Counted from the stretch's first letter, positions 27,258 through 37,716 are shown. The stretch is DNA of 64,000 bases from Tessaracoccus lacteus (GCF_029917005.1 NZ_CP123967.1:1302001-1366000); one strand, 5' to 3'. The notes: generated from the sequence alone by a model not told the origin. Translations and numbers: made by a program.

Positions 27258-28439
27258 TCAGTCCTGCAGCCGCCCCAGGGTGATCGCCATCCGCAGGACG
27301 AACGCCTCGCGCGCGTCGGCGGGGTTGTAGCCGGTCAGGTCCTGGATGCGCTTGAGGCGGTAGCGCACGGTGTTGGGGTGCACGAACAGGGCGCGCGCGG
27401 TGGCCTCCATCGACGATCCGCAGTCGAGGAAGCCGACACAGGTCTCGAGCAGCTCCTTGCTGGCGGCCAGCGACGGGTAGACGTCGCCGGCCAGGATGCG
27501 GCGGGCATGTCCGTCTCCGGCGAGGGCCCGTTCCGGCAGCAGGTCGCTGGCGAGCAGTGTGCGGGGCCCCTCTGGCCAGGCCTTCGCCGCCCGGTAGCCG
27601 GACGCGGCGGAGCGGGCGGAACGGTGGGCGCCCGCGAGCCCGTCCACGGTGGGGCCGACGACGATCGGGCCGGGCGCGAAGAATTCGGCGAGCTGCCCGA
27701 CCCGCTCGCAGGTCTCGACGGCGTCGCCGACGCCGGGGCCGCCGAGGATGCAGACCAGCCGGTCACCCTGCGGCGCTGCCAGCACCTCCATGCCCAGCCG
27801 GGACGCGCCGCGACGCAGGCCGTCGAGCTGCCTGGTGTCGGGGGCGCCGCCGATCGCGACGACGACCCTCGGGTCGGCCGGCCAGCCCAGTGTCGACGCC
27901 CGCGAGAGCACCGACTCGTCCGTCTCTGCCCGCACGACGGCGTCGACGATGGTCGCCTCGATACGGGAGTCCCATGCGCCGCGGGCCTCGGCCGCCTTGG
28001 CGTAGATGGCGGCGGCGGCGAACGCCACCTCGCGCGAGTAGTGCACGATGCCCAGTTGGAGCGGCTGCCGGTCGCTGCGGGGGAGCAGATGGGCGATCTG
28101 CTCCTCGACGACATCCGTGGTGGTGCGGACCAGGTCGACGGTCTGCGCGAGCGTGATGCGCCTGGCCATGGCGCGCGGCGCCGCGTCGAAGATGGACTCG
28201 GGGTCGAACTCCTCGCCGGCGAACCAGGTCACGAAGCCGTCGATGCCGGTGCGGGCCAGCACCCCGATCCAGGAGCGTGACTCTGGGTCGAGTTCGGAGA
28301 ACCAGACGTGGCGCTCCGTCATGGCCGTCAGAGTCGCGGTGTTCATCTGGGCGGTGGCGGCCGTGAGTCTGCGGAGCATCGCCGAACGGGTGCGCGCGGA
28401 GGCGACCAGGGCTGGTGCGGTGCCGGGGCGGGGGTCCAT
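27258..28439 (-). CDS. fasR: FasR-like PucR-family transcriptional activator of FAS-II
   Basis: The 393-residue protein ends with the PucR-type helix-turn-helix FVHPNTVRYRLKRIQDLTGYNP, and its middle is a ligand-sensing region of the same family. In Streptomyces the gene before fabD encodes FasR, a PucR-type activator of the fab operon, and the order here is the same, so I transfer the name on synteny plus domain. The ATG at 28439 is the only good start. It may sense acyl-CoA levels. It diverges from cobF. Confidence 0.85.
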   Translation of the reverse strand: MDPRPGTAPALVASARTRSAMLRRLTAATAQMNTATLTAMTERHVWFSELDPESRSWIGVLARTGIDGFVTWFAGEEFDPESIFDAAPRAMARRITLAQTVDLVRTTTDVVEEQIAHLLPRSDRQPLQLGIVHYSREVAFAAAAIYAKAAEARGAWDSRIEATIVDAVVRAETDESVLSRASTLGWPADPRVVVAIGGAPDTRQLDGLRRGASRLGMEVLAAPQGDRLVCILGGPGVGDAVETCERVGQLAEFFAPGPIVVGPTVDGLAGAHRSARSAASGYRAAKAWPEGPRTLLASDLLPERALAGDGHARRILAGDVYPSLAASKELLETCVGFLDCGSSMEATARALFVHPNTVRYRLKRIQDLTGYNPADAREAFVLRMAITLGRLQD

Positions 28440-28501
28440 CCCTGCACCCTAGTCCCCGCTCAGCACGCGTCGTGCGGCGGCGATCCACTATCGTGCGGCA
28501 C

Positions 28502-29236
28502 GTGGCGCGCAACGTTTTCGTGATCGGTATGGGCCCCGGCGGGTTCGGGCACCTCACGTTGGATGCCGTCGACGCCATGAACAGCGTCGACGTGTTCCTG
28601 GTCGCGGACTCCGCCACCGACCAGGCCGACCTGGTGTGGCTCCGTTCGGAGTTGCTGCGTCGGCATGTGCGCCGTCAGCATCGCGTGATCACGGTGCTGG
28701 ACCGGCCGGACGGCGGCGCCGTCGACGACCTGGATCAGGCGACGCTCGAGACCTATTCCGCCATCATCTCCGGGCTCGACGACGACGCATGCGTCGGGTT
28801 CCTCAGCTGGGGCGACCCGGCGCTGTACGACTCGATCCTGCGCATCGTCGACGCGTTGAGCTCGCGGCTGCCGCTGAGCGTCACCGTGATCCCCGGGGTG
28901 AGCGCGCCGCAGGTGCTGGCCGCGGCGCATCGCATCCCGCTCAACCGCACCGACGGCAGCGTCTCCTTCGTCAGCGGCCCGCGGCTGCTGAAGGACTTCG
29001 ATCCGGCCCTCGGGGACGTCGTCGTCCTCAATGACACCGAGCTGGCCTGCCGCGGGCTCGTGGCGGAGTTCCCGGAGATCGAGGTGTTCTGGGGCGCCTA
29101 CCTGGGCACCCCCGACCAGGTGCTGGCCAACGGGCCGCTCGGTCAGGTGATCGACGACCTGCTGAGGCTGCGGGAGCAGCTTGTCGCGCACCACGGGTGG
29201 ATCCAGGACACCTATCTACTGAGGGTCCAGTCCTGA
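28502..29236 (+). CDS. cobF: precorrin-6A synthase (deacetylating), CobF-like
   Basis: CobF is an S-adenosylmethionine-dependent methylase that acts at C-1 of the corrin ring in aerobic cobalamin synthesis. The 244-residue protein starts VARNVFVIGMGPGGFGHLT and has GFLSWGDPALYDS, IPGVSAPQVLAAAHRIPLN and the C-terminal GWIQDTYLLR, in family order. GTG at 28502 is chosen because the upstream frame is Arg-rich. No other cobalamin gene is nearby, so the pathway context is missing here. Confidence 0.88.
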   Translation: MARNVFVIGMGPGGFGHLTLDAVDAMNSVDVFLVADSATDQADLVWLRSELLRRHVRRQHRVITVLDRPDGGAVDDLDQATLETYSAIISGLDDDACVGFLSWGDPALYDSILRIVDALSSRLPLSVTVIPGVSAPQVLAAAHRIPLNRTDGSVSFVSGPRLLKDFDPALGDVVVLNDTELACRGLVAEFPEIEVFWGAYLGTPDQVLANGPLGQVIDDLLRLREQLVAHHGWIQDTYLLRVQS

Positions 29237-29380
29237 CCTGTCCACCGCTTCGAGACGGGCCGTCGCGGGGTCCTTGCGGGGTCGACATGTCGGCGACGCG
29301 TTCCATAGCACGGTAGGGTGTCGGGAGCGGCAGCACCCCACGGTAAGGCTGCCGATCGTATGCGTGGAGAGGAACCAGAA

Positions 29381-32143
29381 GTGGCTCAGAACGAGGTCGG
29401 CCCGATTCTCAACGGCCTGCCAACCAATCTGCCCGACATCGACCCCGCAGAGACCGCCGAATGGCTGGAGTCCCTGGACGGCGTCATCGAGGCAGGGGGC
29501 AGGAACAGGGCCCGCTACGTGATGCTGAAGCTGCTGGAGCGGGCGCGCGAGCGTCAGATCGGCGTGCCTTCACTCACCGGCACCGACTACGTCAACACCA
29601 TCCCCGCCAGCAAGGAACCGGCGTTCCCCGGCGACGAGACGCTCGAGCGCGGCATCCGTCGGCTGCTCCGCTGGAACGCGGCCATCATGGTGCACCGCGC
29701 GCAGCGCCCCGGCGTCGGCGTCGGCGGCCACATCGCCTCGTACGCCTCCTCGGCGACGCTCTACGAGGTGGGCTTCAACCACTTCTTCCGCGGCAAGGAC
29801 CACCCCGGCGGCGGCGACCAGCTGTTCTTCCAGGGCCACGCGTCGCCCGGCATGTACGCCCGCGCGTTCCTCGAGGGTCGCCTGAGCGAGGACGACCTCG
29901 ACGGCTTCCGCCAGGAGCACTCGCACTACGCCTCGGACGGGAAGCTGCACGCGCTGCCCAGCTACCCGCACCCGCACCAGATGCCGAACTTCTGGGAGTT
30001 CCCGACGGTGTCGATGGGCATCGGCCCGATCAACGCGATCTACCAGGCGCAGTTCAACCGCTACCTGCACAACCGCGGCATCAAGGACACCTCCCAGCAG
30101 CGCGTCTGGGCGTTCCTCGGCGACGGCGAGATGGACGAGGTCGAGTCGCGCGGCGCGCTGCAGCTGGCCGCAAACGAGGAGCTCGACAACCTGACCTTCG
30201 TCGTCAACTGCAACCTGCAGCGCCTCGACGGGCCGGTCCGCGGCAACGGCAAGATCATCCAGGAGCTGGAGGCGTTCTTCCGCGGCGCCGGCTGGAATGT
30301 CATCAAGGTCGTCTGGGGCCGCGGCTGGGATCCGCTGCTGGAGAACGATTCCGACGGCGCGCTGGTCAACCTGATGAACTCCACGACCGACGGCGACTTC
30401 CAGACCTACAAGGCCAACGACGGCGAGTTCGTCCGCAAGCACTTCTTCGACCGCGACCCCCGCACCTCCGCGATGGTCAAGGACTGGAGCGACGACGACA
30501 TCTGGCGTCTGACGCGCGGTGGCCACGACTACAACAAGGTCTTCGCCGCGTACAAGGCCGCCACCGAGTTTACGGGCGCCCCGACCGTGATCCTGGCGCA
30601 CACCATCAAGGGCTACTTCCTCGGCAAGCACTTCGCGGGCCGCAACGCCACTCACCAGATGAAGAAGCTGGCGCTCGACGACCTCAAGGGATTCCGCGAC
30701 CGCGTCAACGTGCCCGTCACCGACGAGCAGCTCGAGGCCGACCCGTACCGCCCGCCGTACATCCACCCCGGCCAGGACGATCCCCGCATCCAGTACCTGC
30801 AGGAGCGCCGTCGCGAGCTCGGCGGCTACCTGCCGGAGCGTCGGGGTGACCGGAAGTTCATCTCGTTGCCCGGCGAGAAGGCCTACGCGTCGTCGAAGAA
30901 GGGATCCGGCAACCAGCAGGTCGCCACGACCATGGCCTTCGTCCGCCTCCTCAAGGACCTGATGCGCGACAAGGAGTTCGCTCCCCGCGTCGTCCCGATC
31001 ATCCCCGACGAGGCGCGCACGTTCGGCATGGACGCGTTCTTCCCGACCATCAAGATCTACAACCCGCACGGCCAGAACTACACGCCGGTCGATAACGAGC
31101 TGTTCCTCAGCTACCGGGAGTCGAAGTCGGGCCAGATCCTGCACACCGGCATCAACGAGGCCGGATCGACCGCCGCATTCACCGCCGCGGCCACGTCGTA
31201 CGCCACGCACGGCGAGCCGATGGTGCCGATCTACATCTTCTACTCGATGTTCGGCTTCCAGCGCACCGCCGACGCCATCTGGGCCGCCGCCGACCAGCTG
31301 TCGCGCGGCTTCCTGATCGGCGCCACCGCCGGCCGTACGACCCTGACGGGCGAGGGCACGCAGCACATGGACGGCCACTCGCCCATCATCGCCTCGACCA
31401 ACACGGCCGTGGCCAGCTACGACCCGGCCTACGGGTACGAGATCGCGCACATCGTCGCCGACGGCCTGCGCCGCATGTACGGCGAGAAGCCCGAGAGCGT
31501 CATGTACTACCTGACGGTCTATAACGAGCCGATCGTCCAGCCGGCCGAGCCTGAGGGCGTCGAGGTCGAGGGCATCCTCAAGGGCATGTACCTGCTGAGG
31601 CCCGGCTCCTTCGAGGGCGTCGACGCCAACGCGCGTCGCGCGCAGATCCTCGCCTCCGGAGTCGGCGTCCCGTGGGCGCTCGAGGCCCAGGAGCTCCTGA
31701 AGAACGACTTCGGGGTGGTCGCCGACGTGTGGAGTGTCACCTCCTGGGGTGAGCTGCGCCGCGAGGGCCTGAGCCACGACAAGGCCAGGTTCCGCGACCC
31801 GTTCGGCCAGATCGAGCCCACCTGGATCGAGAAGAAGCTCGCCGACGCCCCCGGCCCCGTCGTGGCGGTGTCCGACTTCATGCGCGCGGTCCCCGACCAG
31901 ATCCGCGAATGGGTCCCCGGCGACTACACGACGCTGGGAGCCGACGGATTCGGCTTCTCGGACACCAGGGCGGCCGCCCGCCGCTACTTCAACATCGATG
32001 GACCGTCGATCGCGGTCGCGGTGCTGCAGCGCCTGGCCGCCGCGGGCGAGGTTCCGCAGGAGTGGGCGACGCAGGCCGCCGCGAAGTACGAACTGGATGA
32101 TGTGACCAAGGGGTCGTCCGGCAACGCCGGCGGCGACGCCTGA
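29381..32143 (+). CDS. aceE: pyruvate dehydrogenase E1 component, homodimeric
   Basis: AceE decarboxylates pyruvate with thiamine diphosphate and loads acetyl groups on E2. The 920-residue protein is normal length for the homodimeric type. The thiamine-binding region is [14 protein letters not shown] through [10 protein letters not shown], and [15 protein letters not shown] and [18 protein letters not shown] are also characteristic. GTG at 29381 has GAGAGGA about 8 bp upstream, so the upstream in-frame ATG was not used. E2 and E3 genes are elsewhere. A GC-rich hairpin follows the stop. Confidence 0.97.
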   Translation: MAQNEVGPILNGLPTNLPDIDPAETAEWLESLDGVIEAGGRNRARYVMLKLLERARERQIGVPSLTGTDYVNTIPASKEPAFPGDETLERGIRRLLRWNAAIMVHRAQRPGVGVGGHIASYASSATLYEVGFNHFFRGKDHPGGGDQLFFQGHASPGMYARAFLEGRLSEDDLDGFRQEHSHYASDGKLHALPSYPHPHQMPNFWEFPTVSMGIGPINAIYQAQFNRYLHNRGIKDTSQQRVWAFLGDGEMDEVESRGALQLAANEELDNLTFVVNCNLQRLDGPVRGNGKIIQELEAFFRGAGWNVIKVVWGRGWDPLLENDSDGALVNLMNSTTDGDFQTYKANDGEFVRKHFFDRDPRTSAMVKDWSDDDIWRLTRGGHDYNKVFAAYKAATEFTGAPTVILAHTIKGYFLGKHFAGRNATHQMKKLALDDLKGFRDRVNVPVTDEQLEADPYRPPYIHPGQDDPRIQYLQERRRELGGYLPERRGDRKFISLPGEKAYASSKKGSGNQQVATTMAFVRLLKDLMRDKEFAPRVVPIIPDEARTFGMDAFFPTIKIYNPHGQNYTPVDNELFLSYRESKSGQILHTGINEAGSTAAFTAAATSYATHGEPMVPIYIFYSMFGFQRTADAIWAAADQLSRGFLIGATAGRTTLTGEGTQHMDGHSPIIASTNTAVASYDPAYGYEIAHIVADGLRRMYGEKPESVMYYLTVYNEPIVQPAEPEGVEVEGILKGMYLLRPGSFEGVDANARRAQILASGVGVPWALEAQELLKNDFGVVADVWSVTSWGELRREGLSHDKARFRDPFGQIEPTWIEKKLADAPGPVVAVSDFMRAVPDQIREWVPGDYTTLGADGFGFSDTRAAARRYFNIDGPSIAVAVLQRLAAAGEVPQEWATQAAAKYELDDVTKGSSGNAGGDA

Positions 32144-32159
32144 CCTCCAGCCCGGATGC

Positions 32160-32196
32160 CCGACGGGGCCGGTTCCGAAAAGGCCGGCCCCGTCGG
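32160..32196. terminator. hairpin after aceE
   Basis: A perfect 13-bp stem (CCGACGGGGCCGG with its complement) closes an 11-nt loop 17 bp after the aceE stop. There is no T-run, so it may stabilise the mRNA end instead of terminating by itself. Confidence 0.7.
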
Positions 32197-32262
32197 TCGT
32201 CCACCGGTCACTAGCGGGGGTCCCCGGTGAAAAGATGCGCACTATCTGGCAATCTTGAGTCC

Positions 32263-32700
32263 GTGGACAAGGCAGAAAGCAACGACCGCACATCGACCGA
32301 TGCCCTCGCGGGCGCTGACCTCCTGGGGCTTGCACTCGGTCAGGTCGTCCAGGAGCTCGGGTGGGACGAGGACGTCGACGACGCGCTCCGCGACGACATC
32401 ATGGACATCATCGACGCCGAGATGATCGAGGAGCCCCTCGAGGCCGTCGACGTCGTGGTGCTCTGGTGGCGCGACGAGGACGGCGACGTGGCGGACGGCC
32501 TCGTCGACGCCATGACGGACCTCTCCGGCAATGGCTGGATCTGGCTGCTCACCCCGAAGGTCGGCCGTCCCGGCTTCATCGATCCCGCCTCCATCGCCGA
32601 GGGGGTGACCGTCGCCGGGCTCTCGCTGACCAGCACCGCGAACTGCGCCGACGACTGGCAGGCAACCCGCGTCGTTCGCCCCAAGGGCGCGCGTCGGTGA
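32263..32700 (+). CDS. DUF3052 family protein
   Basis: The 145-residue protein fits the actinobacterial DUF3052 family, which is often found next to aceE. It has LGQVVQELGWDEDVDDALRDDI, the aromatic VVVLWWRDEDGD, and a Ser/Thr-rich ending. GTG at 32263 is preferred over the GTG at 32227 because the 5' part is atypical and a possible TATCTG -10 lies between them. Its stop overlaps the following kinase start. Function unknown. Confidence 0.8.
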   Translation: MDKAESNDRTSTDALAGADLLGLALGQVVQELGWDEDVDDALRDDIMDIIDAEMIEEPLEAVDVVVLWWRDEDGDVADGLVDAMTDLSGNGWIWLLTPKVGRPGFIDPASIAEGVTVAGLSLTSTANCADDWQATRVVRPKGARR

Positions 32701-34907
32701 CGGCCCGCATCGGGGTCATGACCTCGGGCGGCGACGCCCAGGGGATGAACGCGGCGGTCCGCGCCATCGTGCGCGCGGGCATCCACAAGGGAGCCGAGGT
32801 CTTCGCGATCCGCGAAGGCTGGCAGGGGGCCATCGAGGGCGGGGACCACATCGTCCACCTCGGCTGGAGCGACGTCTCCGGCATCCTGAACAAGGGCGGC
32901 ACCGTCATCGGGACGGCCCGCTCGACCGAGTTCCGCACGCCCGAGGGGCAGCTGAAGGCGGTCGAGAACCTCATCGCCCGTGGCATCGACCGCCTCATCG
33001 TCATCGGCGGCGACGGCTCGCTGACGGGCAGCCGGGCGCTGCTGCTCAGGTGGCCCGACTACGTCGCCCAGCTGCTCGAGCAGGGCCGGATCTCCCGGGA
33101 GCAGGCCGAGCGTCACCCTCGACTGTTCATCGCCGGCCTGGTCGGATCGATCGACAACGACATGGTCGGGACCGACATGACGATCGGCACCGACTCCGCG
33201 ATGCACCGGATCACCGAGGCCATCGACGCGATCAGCTCCACCGCGGAGTCGCACCGGCGCACGTTCATCGTCGAGGTCATGGGCCGCCGCTGCGGCTACC
33301 TCGCGCTGATGACCGCCATCGCCGGCGGAGCCGACTACACATTCCTTCCGGAGTCCCCGCCCCGCGAGGGCTGGGAGGACCGCATGGTCGAGGTGCTGGG
33401 CCGCGGCCGAGCGGCGGGTCGCCGCGACTCGATCATCGTCGTCGCCGAGGGGGCCGCGGACCGCGAAGGCGAGCCCATCACCTCGCAGCGGATCCAGCAG
33501 GTCATGAAGGACCGCACGGGCGAGGAGGCCCGGATCACGATCCTCGGGCACGTCCAGCGCGGTGGCACCCCATCGGCCTACGACAGGTGGATGGCGACCG
33601 CGTGCGGCGTCGAGGCCGTCGACCAGGTGCTGAGCGCCAAGGCCGACGCAGAGCCGGTGCTCGTCGGCGTCAAGCGCGACCAGGTCTGCGCCCAGCCGCT
33701 GCTGAAGGCCGTCGAGGACACCACGAAGGTCGCCGACTTCATCGCATCGGGGGACTACGAGGATGCGGTCAAGGCCCGCGGCGCGGGATTCACCCGGATG
33801 ATCGACATCTACCGGATCCTGATCGAGTCGACGCCCACGGTCGCCACGTCCGAGCATGCCAAGCGGATCGCGATCATGCACGCTGGCGCGCTGGCGCCCG
33901 GCATGAACCAGTTGGCCCGCGTGGCGGTCCGGGCCGGACTCGACCGCGGGTACCACATGATGGCCGTGCAGGGTGGCGTGCCGGGACTCGTGGCGGGCGA
34001 GATGCGCGAGGTGCTGTGGTCCGATGTCGAGGGCATGGCCAACACCGGCGGAGCCACGTTCGGCACCCGCCGCTACGTGCCGACCGAGGGCGACCTCTAC
34101 CAGATGGCCCGCTCGCTCGAGGAGAACGAGATCGACGCGCTGCTGGTGATGGGCGGCCACCACGCCTACGCCACCGTCGACATCATGGAACGCGAGCGTC
34201 GCCGCTACCCGGCATTCAACATCCCGATCGCGCTGCTGCCGGCGAGCATCGACAACAACCTGCCGGCCTGGCCCATGGCGGTCGGCTCGGACACGGCACT
34301 CAACACGGTCGTCGATGTCATCGACATGGTCCGCATGTCCGCCTCCGCGTCCAAGCGGGCCTTCGTCGTCGAGACCATGGGCCGCGGCTGCGGCTTCCTG
34401 CCGCTGGTCGGCGGGCTGGCGGCCGGCGCGGAGAAGGCGTACACCCCCGAGGGCGGCATCACACTGGAGGAACTGACGCAGGACGTCGCGGCCCTGGTCG
34501 ACTCGTTCGCGAGCGGTCGCTCCTTCTACCTCACCGTGATGGGGGAGGAGACCAGCGAGTTCTACACCAGCGACGTGGTGGCCAAGCTCTTCGAGGCCGA
34601 GGGCAGGGGCACGTACTCGGTGCGCCAGGCGGTCATCGGCCACATGCAGCAGGGCGGCACGCCCAGCCCCTTCGACCGCATCAACGCGACGCGGCTCGCC
34701 TTCATGGCCATCGCCAACCTCGATTCCCAGCTCTCCGAGGGCAGGAAGGACTATGTCGCGGCGGCCAGCGATGAGCCGGAACTGATGGCTCCCCTCCGCC
34801 GGGTGCTCGCGGGGATGGACTGGGACGTGCAGCGACCCCGCGAACAGTGGTGGACGGCACTTCGTCCAGTGTTCGACCAGCTCAGTCGCCGCCCCGGCCA
34901 GGAGTAG
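32697..34907 (+). CDS. tandem (double-length) 6-phosphofructokinase
   Basis: The 736-residue protein holds two PFK domains in one chain, as in eukaryotic PFKs. A usual bacterial PFK has about 320-340 residues. The N-half has the Gly-rich ATP site MTSGGDAQGMN, GGDGS near residues 104-108 and SIDND near 151, so it should be catalytic. The C-half starts near residue 390 (MHAGALAPGMNQLARVAVRAG). It has GGHHAYATV in place of GGDGS and IDNN in place of IDND, so it looks non-catalytic or regulatory. The GTG start overlaps the DUF3052 stop (GTGA). It phosphorylates fructose-6-phosphate in glycolysis by family knowledge. Confidence 0.93.
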   Translation: MTARIGVMTSGGDAQGMNAAVRAIVRAGIHKGAEVFAIREGWQGAIEGGDHIVHLGWSDVSGILNKGGTVIGTARSTEFRTPEGQLKAVENLIARGIDRLIVIGGDGSLTGSRALLLRWPDYVAQLLEQGRISREQAERHPRLFIAGLVGSIDNDMVGTDMTIGTDSAMHRITEAIDAISSTAESHRRTFIVEVMGRRCGYLALMTAIAGGADYTFLPESPPREGWEDRMVEVLGRGRAAGRRDSIIVVAEGAADREGEPITSQRIQQVMKDRTGEEARITILGHVQRGGTPSAYDRWMATACGVEAVDQVLSAKADAEPVLVGVKRDQVCAQPLLKAVEDTTKVADFIASGDYEDAVKARGAGFTRMIDIYRILIESTPTVATSEHAKRIAIMHAGALAPGMNQLARVAVRAGLDRGYHMMAVQGGVPGLVAGEMREVLWSDVEGMANTGGATFGTRRYVPTEGDLYQMARSLEENEIDALLVMGGHHAYATVDIMERERRRYPAFNIPIALLPASIDNNLPAWPMAVGSDTALNTVVDVIDMVRMSASASKRAFVVETMGRGCGFLPLVGGLAAGAEKAYTPEGGITLEELTQDVAALVDSFASGRSFYLTVMGEETSEFYTSDVVAKLFEAEGRGTYSVRQAVIGHMQQGGTPSPFDRINATRLAFMAIANLDSQLSEGRKDYVAAASDEPELMAPLRRVLAGMDWDVQRPREQWWTALRPVFDQLSRRPGQE

Positions 34908-34916
34908 CGTCCCGTC

Positions 34917-35726
34917 TCAGTTGCAGCGGGTCAGATCGACGTCGAAGCTCGCCGCGGCCGAACAGATCAGCGCCTCCAGTTGGGCCGCGGCCTGCGTGTC
35001 GTCCGCGGCGGTGTCAGGCACGCTGGCGCGCAGCACCAGCGTGTGGGCGTCCGCGTCCCGGCGGAGGATCGTGAACGTGACCGTGCCGGGCTGTTCGTCG
35101 GAGGTCCGCTCGCCCCGGAAGCCGCAGCTGTAGCCCTCGCCCCCCGGCGCGACGGGGACGGTGAACGCCGTCGTCTGCGCCGGATCCGTGTAGTTCGACT
35201 CCAGTTCAGTCACCAGCAGGCCGCATGCCGTCGACAGGTCCCCGTCAACCGACGTGAGGGTCACGGCCTGCACGCGCACGCCGGTCCCGCCCTGTTCCAG
35301 CCGCACGAGCCGGCGGTCGTCCTGTACCTGCTCGTCGGCGTACACGTCCCAGCCCTCGGGGACCTGCAGCGTCGCGTCGTCCAGCGGGAGAGGGCTCGTC
35401 ACGGCAGAGGGGCTCGGTGCCGGCGAAGCCGGTGTGGTGGGCGAGGCAGGGCGCGACGCAGTGGCCGTAGGGCCAGAGGAGCCGGGTAACCAGAACGCCG
35501 CGACCAGCGCTGCGGCAAGCAGCACACCCAGAGCGGCGAGCGGGACCCAGAACCGACGCGGGGACGGGTCCGGCGCGATGCCTCGTCGTGCCCCGCCGCG
35601 AGCGGACGGCTCTGAGGAGGCGGCCGGGCTGGCGGCGCCCCGGCGGGCCACCGTGGCGGGGGGCGCGTCCGCATCGGGTTCGTGGTCGTCGGCGGGAAGG
35701 CCGCGCCTGCCGAGCGTCTCGCCCAT
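34917..35726 (-). CDS. single-pass membrane protein of unknown function
   Basis: The 269-residue protein has a basic, Ala/Pro-rich cytosolic N-terminus, one membrane helix at about 59-81 (FWVPLAALGVLLAAALVAAFWLP), an exposed Ser/Thr/Pro linker, and a globular C-terminal domain with several Cys (TACGLL, YSCGFRG, LICSAA, TRCN). This layout is typical of cell-surface sensor or lipid-binding proteins, but no named family is recognised. The ribosome-binding site AAGGAGG is clear. It is a single gene. Confidence 0.8.
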   Translation of the reverse strand: MGETLGRRGLPADDHEPDADAPPATVARRGAASPAASSEPSARGGARRGIAPDPSPRRFWVPLAALGVLLAAALVAAFWLPGSSGPTATASRPASPTTPASPAPSPSAVTSPLPLDDATLQVPEGWDVYADEQVQDDRRLVRLEQGGTGVRVQAVTLTSVDGDLSTACGLLVTELESNYTDPAQTTAFTVPVAPGGEGYSCGFRGERTSDEQPGTVTFTILRRDADAHTLVLRASVPDTAADDTQAAAQLEALICSAAASFDVDLTRCN

Positions 35727-35823
35727 GGCCGCCTCCTTCAGCTCAGGTGTTCAAGCTTGCCATACGGGCGCCGGGCCGGGCGTGTCGGCACGGTCTGGGC
35801 GCCCCGACCCGTAGGCTCATCGC

Positions 35824-36669
35824 ATGAAGGTCTCCCCGCCCACACCCTCGTCGGTCGCAGGCGGCCGGATTCTGGTGACGCTCGCCGCCGTGGTGTGGCT
35901 GCTCGGCACCGCCGTCGGAACCGGGATCCTCGGAGAGGGCGGTGTCGAGTCTCAGGCGGGAGGTCTGCTGTCGGACCACGCCACGCTCATTGCTCCCCAC
36001 GGACCCGCATTCTCAGTGTGGCTCGTCATCTACGTCGGCATGGCCGGCTATGTCGTGTGGCAGTGGCTGCCACGTGCCACGACGTCGGTCTGGGCGTCGG
36101 CCACGCGCGTGCCCGCGGCCATCGCGCTGGCGCTGAACGGCATCTGGCTGCAGGCGGCCTTCGCGGGCCTGCTGGGGGTCTCGGTGCTCGTGATGGCCGG
36201 AATCCTCGTGTCGCTGTGCTGGATCGTGGCCATCGGCAAGCAGCTGCCGAAGGAGGGCCGCCAGGAGCTGGTGTGGGTGCAGGTGACCTGCGGGCTGTAC
36301 CTCGGCTGGATCTGCGTGGCGACCGTGGCGAATGTCGCTGCCTGGCTGGTGGACCTCGGGGTCCCGCCGACGGGGGAGAACGCCGTCGGGCTGACGGTGG
36401 TGATGCTGCTGGTGGTCGTGGTGCTGGCGGCCGTCGTGTTGCGGTCGACCACCATGGTGGGCTTCCAGATCGGCTTCACGTGCACCGTCGCCTGGGGCCT
36501 CGCCTGGGTGGGTGTGGCACGGCTCACTGGGCAACTCATCAGCGCGCCCGTCGGGTGGGCGGCGGTGACCGCCGCGGGCCTCGTGCTCGTCGTCGGCACC
36601 ATTCGCGTCGTCCAGCGCCTGGGGTCGGCCAAGGCACGCCCCGCCCAGCGGAGCGTGCCTCAGGGCTGA
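35824..36669 (+). CDS. TspO/MBR-related multi-pass membrane protein
   Basis: The 281-residue protein has about six or seven hydrophobic helices with several Trp residues. The segments PAFSVWLVIYVGMAGYVVWQ, NGIWLQAAFAG and LGWICVATVANVAAWLV resemble bacterial TspO-like tryptophan-rich sensory proteins. It is longer than the usual 160-residue TspO, and the first helices are extra. The function is inferred from weak similarity only. It converges on the LacI gene. Confidence 0.55.
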   Translation: MKVSPPTPSSVAGGRILVTLAAVVWLLGTAVGTGILGEGGVESQAGGLLSDHATLIAPHGPAFSVWLVIYVGMAGYVVWQWLPRATTSVWASATRVPAAIALALNGIWLQAAFAGLLGVSVLVMAGILVSLCWIVAIGKQLPKEGRQELVWVQVTCGLYLGWICVATVANVAAWLVDLGVPPTGENAVGLTVVMLLVVVVLAAVVLRSTTMVGFQIGFTCTVAWGLAWVGVARLTGQLISAPVGWAAVTAAGLVLVVGTIRVVQRLGSAKARPAQRSVPQG

Positions 36670-37694
36670 GGAGCCTCGGGCGCGTCGGGCACCCGAGGCC
36701 CGGTGCTCGTGCGCACCACGAGTGAGGTGGGGATCACCGCCGTGAACCGGTCCAGCCCCGGCGATGCGATGCGCTGGGCTGCCCGCGTCGTCGCCGCCCG
36801 GGCCAACGCCACGGGATCCTGCCGGATGCTGGTCAACTGCCGGTAGGAGAGGCTGGCCGTCTCGGAGTCGTCGATGCCCACGATGGAGACGTCGACTGGG
36901 ACCCGCACGCCTGCCCGGGTCAGGACGTCCTGCATCCCGGCGGCTGCCGCATCGTTGAAGCACACGACCGCCGTCGGCAGCCCCTCGCGGGCCAGCAGCG
37001 TGCGCGCGGCCTCGGCCCCTCCCTCGATCCTCGATCCGCCCGCGACGACGTCTGGTGCCAGGCCGAGGTCATCCATGGCGCCGAGGTAGCCCGCCAGCCG
37101 CTCGGGATTGCCTCCGGACTCGGCCGACTGCGCGAAGGCGATCCGGGTGTGCCCCAGCGACGCGAGGTGCGCGACGGCCGCGCCGAGGCCGCCGGCGTCG
37201 TCGGAGACCACAGTGTCGACGCCGACCGCCTCGACGGTGCGGGCCACCGCCACGACGGGGATCCTGCGCGCCGTGGCCTCGAGGACGGCCCGGTCGAGAC
37301 GGGAGCCGAGCGTGATGACCGCGCCGCAGCGCTGGCCGACGAGCGAGGCAACTGCGCGCTCCTCGTCGTGGCCTGGCGTGACCGCGGACAGGATCACCGG
37401 GTGGTCCGCCCTCCGGGCCGATTCGTAGATGGCGTCGATGAGGGCGGCGTGGAACGGCTGATCGGGCTGGAACGCGACGCCGATGGCGGCATTTCCCTGC
37501 CGCCTCAGGGCCTGGGCCCTGGCGTCCGGCACGTACCCGAGCCGCGCCGCGACCTGCTTGACGTGGGCGCGGGTGCGCTCGCTCGCGCCGGGGGCCCCGC
37601 GCATGATGATCGACACCAGGGCGCGCGAGACGCCCGCCTCCCGCGCCACGTCCAGCATGGTGGGGTTCCGTCCGGCGTCGGTCACGGGATCCAT
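36660..37694 (-). CDS. LacI-family transcriptional regulator
   Basis: The 344-residue repressor starts with the LacI helix-turn-helix PTMLDVAREAGVSRALVSII, followed by a hinge and a periplasmic-binding-protein-like sensor domain ending in a typical IDDSETASLSYRQLTSIRQD. It overlaps the preceding convergent gene by 10 bp. It diverges from a sugar/inositol dehydrogenase and isomerase pair and probably controls them in response to a sugar. The effector is unknown. Confidence 0.92.
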   Translation of the reverse strand: MDPVTDAGRNPTMLDVAREAGVSRALVSIIMRGAPGASERTRAHVKQVAARLGYVPDARAQALRRQGNAAIGVAFQPDQPFHAALIDAIYESARRADHPVILSAVTPGHDEERAVASLVGQRCGAVITLGSRLDRAVLEATARRIPVVAVARTVEAVGVDTVVSDDAGGLGAAVAHLASLGHTRIAFAQSAESGGNPERLAGYLGAMDDLGLAPDVVAGGSRIEGGAEAARTLLAREGLPTAVVCFNDAAAAGMQDVLTRAGVRVPVDVSIVGIDDSETASLSYRQLTSIRQDPVALARAATTRAAQRIASPGLDRFTAVIPTSLVVRTSTGPRVPDAPEAPQP

Positions 37695-37716
37695 GGAACC
37701 ACCCTACCGGCTCCTG

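Noticed and set aside
29570-32335. A 921-codon minus-strand frame
   Set aside because: Opposite strand of aceE; third-position GC pattern supports aceE only.
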